Shown piece after piece: positions 1 to 6,364 of a DNA stretch of 13,594 bases (position 1 is its first letter; each line of letters opens with the position of its first letter). A program made the position numbers and the translations under genes. The notes under the pieces were generated by a model. The model had not been told where the DNA came from. It did not search any database and was given only the letters and a program-made list of their open reading frames with translations. The stretch comes from GCA-2737595 sp037138535 (GTDB lineage Bacteria; Actinomycetota; Actinomycetes; Nanopelagicales; Nanopelagicaceae). The stretch spans positions 1 to 13,594 of the forward strand of contig JBAXIG010000047.1 of the NCBI GenBank assembly GCA_037138535.1, read 5' to 3'.

Positions 1-1995
1 TTTGGATACCAAGGAAAAATTTATCCCGTAAACCCCAAAGGCGGAACCGTCCTCGGTCTTGATGCGTTTTCGTCAATGGCTGAGGTGCCAGAGCGAGTCG
101 AGCTTGCCCTCATCATGGTACCCGCCGCATCAGTAGCTCAGGCGGTGAGAGATTGTGCGAATGCCGGTGTTGGTGTCGCAGTTGTGATGTCTTCGGGTTT
201 TGCCGAAGCAGGTGATGCCGGTGCACTTGCACAAGCAGATTTGGTAATGATTGCGAGAACCAGTGGGATGCGCTTAGTCGGCCCCAACTGCATCGGTTCG
301 GTGGGCGGCAAAAAGAAAGTACTCGCAACTTTTAGCCCAGTTTTCGGATCTGATTCAACGCGCGTTGAAGCCGGCTCGCTTGCTCTCGTCAGCCAATCAG
401 GTGCGCTCGGCTATGGCACTTATTCACTCGCTCAAGAACGCGGTCTCCCCATGGGTATTGCGGTGACTACGGGCAATGAGGCCGACGTCACGGCACTCGA
501 AGTAGCCACCGAGATTTCACACGACGATTCAGTTTCAGGTGTGCTTCTGTATCTTGAAGGATTAGAAAGCGTTGACGCACTCCGCGGAATTGCCAGTAGG
601 AAACCCACAGCAATACTCAAAGCTGGGCGCTCGACGGCAGGAGCGGCTGCGGCTGCTTCGCACACCGGTGCACTTGCCAGCGAAGATCGAGTAGTGGATG
701 CCGCCATCAAGGCCGCGGGGGCCATTCGCGTGAACGATGTAGAACACCTACTCGACGCCGGAGCCGCTTTTGCTTCCGAACGAACTCTCGTAGGAAAGCG
801 CGTCGCCATCGTGACGACTTCGGGGGGTAGCGGAATTCTTGCGGTGGATGCACTGGAAGCCGAAGGGCTTGAACTTGCGTCCTTTGATCCAAAAACCATC
901 GCTGCGCTAGAGGAAGTAATTCCAGCTTATGGAAATGCCACCAACCCCGTAGACGTGACCGCAGCTGTCATGAGCGAACCCGGTCTCTTTGAAAAATGTC
1001 TAGCGCTGGTTGCGGCCGATCCCCATGTCGATGCAATCGTTGCGTGCTTTTGTGTACTCACCGGAAATGATGTGGAGAAGATCGCTCACGCTCTCGTCGC
1101 CACCCGAAAAGTGCGCGACCTACCTATCGTCGTCGCCCGTACCGGAGCCGCCGCCCTGGCCCCACAAGGCGCCACTCTTCTAAATGCCGCACAGATTCCA
1201 GCATTTCCTACTCCCGAGCGCGCTGTTCGGTCACTCTCGATTCTGCACACAGTCTCACAACCAAAGAGAACAAACGCAGTGCGCCCGCCACTCTGCGCGC
1301 CACTTGCGACTCCCACGGTTGGCGCAAACGAAATTGAATTGAAGAGCGCGCTCGCTTCGGCCGGGCTACCGATTCCAGAATCACTCCTTGCGACCACTCT
1401 CGATGAAGCCCTCGCCGGTGTCACACGCGTGGGCGGACGCGCCGTTTTCAAAGCTGTCGTTCCTGGCCTGCTCCATAAGAGCGATGCCGGTGGCGTGCTC
1501 CTCGATATTGGCGCCGACAGCGCCGAAGATGCCTTTCATCAATTGAAGAAACTTGGTGGAGACATCCTCGTGGAACGTTTCGTACCCAAAGGCGTCGAAG
1601 CGCTGGTGGGTATTACCGGCAGCGCACTCGGCCGCGTCCTTACCGTGGGCGTCGGTGGGGTACTCACAGAAATCATCTCCGATGTCGCGCTCCACTTGCT
1701 TCCGGTCTCTGCCGACGACGTGAATGCGATGATCGATCAGACACGACTCGCGAAACTCTTTGCTGGAGCGCGCGGGGCGTCCGCTGCCGATCGCGAGGCT
1801 TTCGTCCACTTAATTCTTCGCCTCGCTGACGCCACTCGCGATTGGCCAGCGATGAGCGAACTAGACATTAACCCCGTTACGGTTCTCTCAGATGGGGCTT
1901 GGATCTTGGATGCTGCCTACGTAGCGCCCGGCACGCAGGTAGACCACTCACAGGTAGAGCACTCGCAGGTAGAGCACTCACAGGTAGAGCACTAG
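1..1995 (+). CDS. ADP-forming acyl-CoA synthetase (acetate-CoA ligase type), 5'-partial
   Basis: Acyl-CoA synthetase of the NDP-forming (ACD) superfamily, which interconverts acyl-CoA + ADP + Pi with acid + CoA + ATP in the cytoplasm. The frame is open from base 1 and reads FGYQGKIYPVNPK before the first ATG at 76, typical of the N-terminal CoA-binding Rossmann domain, so the true start lies upstream and position 76 is internal. Residues are numbered from base 1. The succinyl-CoA-ligase-like middle contains ALVSQSGALG and the ASHTGALA motif, whose His (about 221) is the expected phospho-histidine. From about residue 443 an ATP-grasp domain follows with LLHKSDAGGV, GGVLTEII and ELDINPV. Alpha and beta parts are fused in one chain. 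The C-terminus is odd: after the family's normal end comes a QVEHS pentapeptide repeat (see 1936-1995). It is the first visible gene of an operon with the next two. The acid substrate cannot be told from sequence. Confidence 0.93.
   Translation, partial: FGYQGKIYPVNPKGGTVLGLDAFSSMAEVPERVELALIMVPAASVAQAVRDCANAGVGVAVVMSSGFAEAGDAGALAQADLVMIARTSGMRLVGPNCIGSVGGKKKVLATFSPVFGSDSTRVEAGSLALVSQSGALGYGTYSLAQERGLPMGIAVTTGNEADVTALEVATEISHDDSVSGVLLYLEGLESVDALRGIASRKPTAILKAGRSTAGAAAAASHTGALASEDRVVDAAIKAAGAIRVNDVEHLLDAGAAFASERTLVGKRVAIVTTSGGSGILAVDALEAEGLELASFDPKTIAALEEVIPAYGNATNPVDVTAAVMSEPGLFEKCLALVAADPHVDAIVACFCVLTGNDVEKIAHALVATRKVRDLPIVVARTGAAALAPQGATLLNAAQIPAFPTPERAVRSLSILHTVSQPKRTNAVRPPLCAPLATPTVGANEIELKSALASAGLPIPESLLATTLDEALAGVTRVGGRAVFKAVVPGLLHKSDAGGVLLDIGADSAEDAFHQLKKLGGDILVERFVPKGVEALVGITGSALGRVLTVGVGGVLTEIISDVALHLLPVSADDVNAMIDQTRLAKLFAGARGASAADREAFVHLILRLADATRDWPAMSELDINPVTVLSDGAWILDAAYVAPGTQVDHSQVEHSQVEHSQVEH
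1936..1995 (+). repeat. 4 x 15-bp tandem repeat forming the 3' end of the first gene
   Basis: Four adjacent 15-bp units (1936-1950, 1951-1965, 1966-1980, 1981-1995) of consensus caggtagagcactca, with one to two differences per unit. In the gene's frame they encode QVDHS, QVEHS, QVEHS, QVEH-stop. The stop codon TAG is the altered end of the last unit, and its AG begins the Shine-Dalgarno sequence of the next gene. In the frame of the downstream gene the repeat is also open (GRALT units). Confidence 0.95.
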
Positions 1996-2000
1996 GAGAG
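1994..2000 (+). promoter_or_regulatory. Ribosome binding site fixing the start of the AMP-forming ligase
   Basis: The sequence aggagag overlaps the TAG stop of the upstream gene and lies about 5 nt before ATG 2004. This decides the start: the same frame is open back to an ATG at 1899, but that extension would read through the 15-bp repeat and has no family support. Confidence 0.75.
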
Positions 2001-2003
2001 ACG

Positions 2004-3551
2004 ATGGATGTAGGGACACTTGTTGCGCGCTCGATGCGAAAGTATCGCGATCGCATCGCACTGACTGGACCTGAAGGAGAAATCACCTTCGGCGAAGTCG
2101 GTGGACGCATCATGCAACTTGCGCGCGCACTTCGTGCTCTAGGGCTCGAAACTGAAGACCGTGTACTCGATCTCCAAAGCAATCAAAACACTTACATCGA
2201 AACCGATCTCGGAATCTCTACCGCTGGACTCTGCCGGGTCGCTCTTAACTACCGCCTCCATCCCACGGACTGGATTCGCATTGCCACCGACTGCGGTGCC
2301 CGAGTGCTTATTCTTGATGCAAAGTTCTGGGATGACGCCAAGGAAGTACGCGAACTGGTTGATCATGTCATTGTTATCAACGGCGAACACGAGGGCGCCG
2401 TTTCTTACGAGCGCTTTCTCGCCGCGCAATCCAGTGAAGAACTGCATCTGGCAGTTAATCCAGATACTTTGGTATCGCTTAATTATTCAAGTGGAACCAC
2501 GGGCAAGCCGAAGGGCGCTATTCGCACCCATCGTAATCGTTTTGCCAGCCTTAACAACATCGTCACAGATCTCTTCGGTCGCATACCAAATGAAAATGAT
2601 GCCTGGCTCCATACTGGCCCTGTTACACATACCAGCGGACTCTTCGTGCTCCCCTTCTTTGCTTTTGGTGCTCGTCAGATCGTGCATGCCAAATTCGACG
2701 AAGAGCACGTAGTCGAAGCCTTCGAAAAAGGCGGTGCTACCGCAACTGCGATGGTGCCGACCATGGTTGCTCGCCTCCTTGCCATGAAAGACATCTCCCC
2801 CGAACGCCTTAAGAATTTGCAAATGCTCGGATACGCAGGAGCGCCGATGCCCGCCGAGCAAATTCGCCAATGCCACGAGCAGCTCACGACGCACATGGTG
2901 CAGTACTACGGATTGGTCGAAGCCATTCCTCCCGTCACCGTGCTCTCCGAAGCAGATCACACACTCGGACTCACACGCGAACCCGAAGTCCTCACGAGCG
3001 CGGGCAACGCCTGCAAGGGTGTAGAAGTACGCATCGTGGACGAAGACGGCAAAGACGTTCCTCTCGGGGAGATCGGCGAAGTCATCACCCGCGGCGATCA
3101 CGTCATGCGCGGGTACTGGGGGGCAGCTGGCCAGGACAACACCGTAACTAAAGCGGTGCGCGACGGTTGGCTACATACCGGAGATCTAGGACGTCTGGAT
3201 AACTACGATCGTCTCTTCTTAGTCGATCGCAAGGGAGACATGATCATCAGCGGTGGTTACAACATCTACCCGCGTGAAATTGAGGAAGTAATCGCACAGG
3301 TTCAAGGCATCCATGAAGTCGCCGTCGTGGGAGTAAAGGACCAAGAGTGGGGCCAACGCGTCACCGCGCTCATTACCCTCCTTCCTGGAGCTCAGGTGGA
3401 TCCACAAGTTGTGATGGATCACTGTAAGGCGAGCATGGCTTCCTACAAGAAGCCAAAAGAGGTACGCATTGTTGACTCTTTCCCGTTGAATTCCACCGGA
3501 AAGATCGCTAAGAAGGTCATCAGGGAAGAACTCGAAGCGGAATCTAAGTAA
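2004..3551 (+). CDS. AMP-forming acyl-CoA synthetase (class I adenylate-forming enzyme)
   Basis: Fatty or other carboxylic acid-CoA ligase (515 aa): acid + ATP + CoA to acyl-CoA + AMP + PPi, through an acyl-adenylate. The ATP-binding loop YSSGTTGKPKG is at residues 161-171. The GWLHTGD motif is at 388-394, the hinge region VDRKGDMIISGGYNIYP at 407-423, and the C-terminal STGK carrying the expected catalytic lysine at about K500. Length is normal for the family. The motif usually written YG[MF]TE reads YGLVEA here, so the Thr is Val while the Mg-binding Glu is kept. The start at 2004 has a good Shine-Dalgarno. The gene sits 8 bp after the previous stop and 8 bp before the next start, so it is almost certainly co-transcribed. 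The adjacent B12-dependent mutase suggests that its product feeds that enzyme. Substrate is not predictable by eye; branched, aromatic or short-chain acids are all possible. Confidence 0.93.
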   Translation: MDVGTLVARSMRKYRDRIALTGPEGEITFGEVGGRIMQLARALRALGLETEDRVLDLQSNQNTYIETDLGISTAGLCRVALNYRLHPTDWIRIATDCGARVLILDAKFWDDAKEVRELVDHVIVINGEHEGAVSYERFLAAQSSEELHLAVNPDTLVSLNYSSGTTGKPKGAIRTHRNRFASLNNIVTDLFGRIPNENDAWLHTGPVTHTSGLFVLPFFAFGARQIVHAKFDEEHVVEAFEKGGATATAMVPTMVARLLAMKDISPERLKNLQMLGYAGAPMPAEQIRQCHEQLTTHMVQYYGLVEAIPPVTVLSEADHTLGLTREPEVLTSAGNACKGVEVRIVDEDGKDVPLGEIGEVITRGDHVMRGYWGAAGQDNTVTKAVRDGWLHTGDLGRLDNYDRLFLVDRKGDMIISGGYNIYPREIEEVIAQVQGIHEVAVVGVKDQEWGQRVTALITLLPGAQVDPQVVMDHCKASMASYKKPKEVRIVDSFPLNSTGKIAKKVIREELEAESK

Positions 3552-3559
3552 GGATTATT

Positions 3560-5050
3560 GTGAAAGAGCAACCGGGCGAGTATCCATACACGCGTGGCAT
3601 CAGTGCAGAACCACGCGTCTGGACCATGGGTCAATACGGTGGTTTCGGCACTCCTGCCGAAACGAACGCGCGCTTTCGTCAATTACTCGACCAAGGTCTT
3701 ACTGGTTTCAGTGTCGCACTTGACCTCCCCACGCAACTTGGCCTCGACTCAGACCATCCACTCGCTGCTGGCGAAGTCGGCAAAGTGGGTGTCGCTATTG
3801 ATTCACTCCGCGATATTGAAATCCTGATGGATGGAATCCCCCTCGACAAAATCAGCCAGGTGCGCACAACTGCGAATTCGATCGGTTACATCTGGGCAGC
3901 GATGTTTATTGCCCTCGCTGAACAACGCGAGGTCGACCCAAATGCATTTGGTATCTTCATACAAAACGATGTGCTCAAGGAGTACATCGCTCGAGGTACC
4001 CAAATCTTCCCGGCCGAAGCCGGTCTCAAACTCTCCGTCGACGTCATCGAGCACATAGCCACACACATTCCTAAGTGGGTATCCCTCGCAATGAGCGGTT
4101 ATCACATCAGAGAATCCGGATCCAATGCGGTACAAGAGGTGGCTTTTACCTTCGCAAATGCACGCGCTTACCTTGACGCGGCAGTGGCCCGCGGAATCAG
4201 TGTGGACGCAGTGGCGCCCACCCTCTTCACCTTCCTCACGTCAAATATGGATTTCCTCAGCGAGATTTCAAAGTTCCGTGCCGCACGTCGCACCTGGGCA
4301 AGGCTCATGCGCGAAAAATACGGCGCACAAAATCCACTCTCAGAGCAATTACGTATCTTCGCTTTCACTGCGGGTTCATCACTCACTGCGCAACAACCCA
4401 TGAACAACACTGTGCGCACCTCAGTAGAAATGATGGCTGCAGCGCTCGCCGGAATTCAGACCATGCACGTTTCTGCCTACGACGAAGCCCTCGGCGTTCC
4501 GACCGAAGAAGCCGCCACTCTTGCCCTGCGCACCCAGCAGGTGGTGGCATACGAATCAGGTGTCACCAATTACGTAGATCCGTTAGCTGGAAGTTATGTC
4601 ATTGAAGAGATGACCGAGGACCTCGCCCATCAAATGTGGGCAATGCTCGACGATATCGAGACGCGTGGCGGCGCCTTAGAGTGCATCTCCTCTGGCTATT
4701 TCCAGAGAGAGCTTTCCGATAGTGCCTACCAACTGGCACTCGAAGTTGATCGCGGAGATCGCATTGTGGTCGGCGTCAACAAGTTTCAAGGCGCGAGCCC
4801 GAGCCTGGAAGTATTCCGTGTTGATCCGGCCTCGGAAGCAGCGCAGGTCACTTCGCTTCACCAGCTTAAAGAGAGCCGTGATAACGAACGTGTCGCCAAG
4901 GCACTCACCGCGCTCAAGTCGGCTGCAGATAATGATGAAAACACGGTCCCCGCCTGCATTGAGGCAGTGAAGGCGTATGCGACCGTGGGCGAGATTGTGA
5001 ATGTACTTCGCGAAGTCTATGGAAAGTGGATACCTAATACTGTTTTCTAA
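3560..5050 (+). CDS. Methylmalonyl-CoA mutase family, large (substrate-binding) subunit, divergent
   Basis: B12-dependent acyl-CoA mutase catalytic subunit (496 aa, TIM-barrel part only), expected to rearrange an acyl-CoA carbon skeleton by a radical mechanism. Family blocks are clear: RVWTMGQYGGFGT (19-31), SVALDLPT with DSDHP (51-67), IQNDVLKEY (134-142), SGYH (179-182) and YDEALGVPTEEA further on. There is no C-terminal DxHxxG cobalamin-binding domain, so a separate small subunit is needed and none is in the window. The N-terminus is about 60 residues shorter than in classical large subunits, starting just before the YPYTRG block. Against recalled Propionibacterium MCM numbering, Y89, Q197, R207 and H244 are kept (Y26, Q135, R145, H182), but R87, T195, R283 and S285 appear as G24, F133, T221 and F223, and the YPTMY loop is shortened. 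GTG start 3560 has aagga about 5 nt upstream, overlapping the previous stop. Final gene of the operon. Confidence 0.9.
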   Translation: MKEQPGEYPYTRGISAEPRVWTMGQYGGFGTPAETNARFRQLLDQGLTGFSVALDLPTQLGLDSDHPLAAGEVGKVGVAIDSLRDIEILMDGIPLDKISQVRTTANSIGYIWAAMFIALAEQREVDPNAFGIFIQNDVLKEYIARGTQIFPAEAGLKLSVDVIEHIATHIPKWVSLAMSGYHIRESGSNAVQEVAFTFANARAYLDAAVARGISVDAVAPTLFTFLTSNMDFLSEISKFRAARRTWARLMREKYGAQNPLSEQLRIFAFTAGSSLTAQQPMNNTVRTSVEMMAAALAGIQTMHVSAYDEALGVPTEEAATLALRTQQVVAYESGVTNYVDPLAGSYVIEEMTEDLAHQMWAMLDDIETRGGALECISSGYFQRELSDSAYQLALEVDRGDRIVVGVNKFQGASPSLEVFRVDPASEAAQVTSLHQLKESRDNERVAKALTALKSAADNDENTVPACIEAVKAYATVGEIVNVLREVYGKWIPNTVF

Positions 5051-5069
5051 ATTTACTTTCAGCGCATCA

Positions 5070-5921
5070 CTAGATCCGCACAACATTTCGCACGTGGGCA
5101 AGAGCCCCTTCCGCCAACTTATCCTTGAGCGCAAAGAAAGCGTCTGATGACTTATACCCGGGCCAATCACGCGGTAAGAAGTTCGCCGGCAAACCTGGGT
5201 CAAGATACGGCAGGTGGCGCCAGGCAGTAAGGATGCGGGTGTAATCAACGAATGCCTCTGCTGGAGAATCTCCACCACCCTTACTCCACTTAGCAACGAG
5301 CGGGTGATGTGCGTCGAAGAAAGCAGTGTGCATCTTTGCGATGGATTCCAGATCCCACCAAGAAGCCACTGCCTCCGCCGTGGGACGAAAGGCAGTGTGG
5401 GTACTGGAGAAGACGTCCATGTGCTTCTCGACACCGAGCTCTGCCGTCAACGTAAGTAATTCATTCTTCAGTTGAGCGGGGGCAATCCATAGCCCACCAG
5501 TCACTTGCGCAAATCCAAGCCAAATGAGGCGAGAGCGCAGTCGGTACCGTAAATCACGATTACTTTCAGGAATTGAGAACGCCGCCAGCACCCAACCTTC
5601 GTCGGCATGTACTTCTCGTCGCTCTAACACTCGAGCATCGCCCACATCGAAAGTAGCGCGTGCAGCATCGCTCAGTGCGTAGCCAGCAGCTCCTCCGCGC
5701 TTATCGGCGATCAAGATGCCACGGCGCTTGAAGCGACTGAGCGCGCTACGTACCGTGGCCTCTTCAATTTCTAATGCCTGCATCATCTCCACTAGCGAAG
5801 CGACAGAGAGCCAACCGTCGAGCACACGTGAATAGGCACCGTAAATGGTGAAAATGAGGGATTGCGGCCGAGTAGCCCGAGTGAGAAGATCGCTCGCTTC
5901 TCCACTAATGACGCTGACCAC
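5070..5921 (-). CDS. PaaX-like transcriptional regulator
   Basis: Transcription factor of the PaaX family (283 aa), whose founding member represses phenylacetate catabolism and is released by phenylacetyl-CoA. Residues 19-90 carry the winged-helix DNA-binding domain, including RPQSLIFTIYGAY and the recognition region VRSALSRFKRRGIL. Residues from about 107 (GWVLAAFSIPE) to about 180, including RLRSRLIWLGF, match the PaaX central domain, and the last third, with its tryptophan- and histidine-rich segments, matches the C-terminal domain. The GTG start at 5921 is preceded by TAGTGT exactly 6 nt upstream and lacks a Shine-Dalgarno, suggesting a leaderless mRNA. It is convergent with the mutase (19 bp between stops) and divergent from the thioesterase. 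No paa catabolic gene is visible, so the likely targets are the thioesterase and/or the acyl-CoA operon, with an acyl-CoA inducer; this is inference. Confidence 0.9.
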   Translation of the reverse strand: MVSVISGEASDLLTRATRPQSLIFTIYGAYSRVLDGWLSVASLVEMMQALEIEEATVRSALSRFKRRGILIADKRGGAAGYALSDAARATFDVGDARVLERREVHADEGWVLAAFSIPESNRDLRYRLRSRLIWLGFAQVTGGLWIAPAQLKNELLTLTAELGVEKHMDVFSSTHTAFRPTAEAVASWWDLESIAKMHTAFFDAHHPLVAKWSKGGGDSPAEAFVDYTRILTAWRHLPYLDPGLPANFLPRDWPGYKSSDAFFALKDKLAEGALAHVRNVVRI

Positions 5922-5977
5922 GCCGTTACACTAGCCGGTAGGTACCCCATTGACGACGGTCTAGCGAAGGAAATCTT
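5922..5977. promoter_or_regulatory. Divergent promoter region, PaaX-like gene / thioesterase
   Basis: This 56-bp region separates two divergent start codons. On the minus strand TAGTGT (5933-5928) lies 6 nt before the GTG at 5921, fitting a leaderless -10 box. On the plus strand TACACT (5927-5932) is a candidate -10 for the thioesterase, and gaagg (5966-5970) is its Shine-Dalgarno, 7 nt from GTG 5978. The two -10 candidates overlap by five bases. No convincing -35 boxes and no PaaX operator with recognisable inverted repeats could be identified. Confidence 0.45.
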
Positions 5978-6364
5978 GTGCCAGCCAGTATTTCTATCAC
6001 CCGCACCCTGCAATGGGTTGAGACCGACGCCTCTACACACCAACACTATTCAAGCGGATTTCGCTGGGCCGAAGAGGCCGAACATGCACTCTGGCGACGT
6101 TTAGGCTTCGGCATCGAGATCGTGGGAGCGATTCCACGAGTGGCTGTATCCATGGAATATCTGCGTCGAATTTTCTACGGTGAAGAAATTGTGACTCATC
6201 TCCGAGTCGAGAAAGTGGGTACTTCATCGTGCACCTTCGCCTTCGAGGCATACGTCAATGGAGAAATTGCTATGCGCGGTCAACATACGTGTGTGCATGC
6301 ACCAAATACTTCCGGATCAGCGCCCTGGCCAGAGAACGTCCGGGCTGCACTACTTTCGGATTAG
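5978..6364 (+). CDS. Hotdog-fold acyl-CoA thioesterase (4HBT type)
   Basis: Small cytoplasmic thioesterase (128 aa) expected to hydrolyse an acyl-CoA to acid + CoA. The N-terminal block VETDASTHQHYSSGFRWAEE at about residues 14-33 matches the 4-hydroxybenzoyl-CoA thioesterase signature, with Asp17 in the catalytic position and the following FRW-x-EEAE helix. The central strand region VSMEYLRRIFYGEEI and C-terminal GQHTCVH fit the hotdog fold. The GTG start is supported by gaagg 7 nt upstream and by alignment of the Asp motif near residue 17. The gene is divergent from the PaaX-like regulator, which probably controls it. It may recycle CoA from dead-end products of the neighbouring ligase-mutase operon, which is inference. 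Its TAG stop interlocks with the TAA stop of the convergent secreted protein over 6361-6364. Confidence 0.85.
   Translation: MPASISITRTLQWVETDASTHQHYSSGFRWAEEAEHALWRRLGFGIEIVGAIPRVAVSMEYLRRIFYGEEIVTHLRVEKVGTSSCTFAFEAYVNGEIAMRGQHTCVHAPNTSGSAPWPENVRAALLSD

Noticed and set aside
1899..2003. Possible 35-residue N-terminal extension of the AMP-forming ligase from ATG 1899
   Set aside because: It would run through the 15-bp repeat and inside the upstream gene; ATG 2004 has a good Shine-Dalgarno and matches the normal family start.
5051..5069. Terminator between the mutase and PaaX-like gene
   Set aside because: The 19-bp gap has no inverted repeat or T-tract that would support one.
4676..5434. 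252-codon minus-strand open frame opposite the mutase end and in another frame of the PaaX-like gene
   Set aside because: It overlaps two clearly recognisable genes, has no family motifs and no ribosome binding site.
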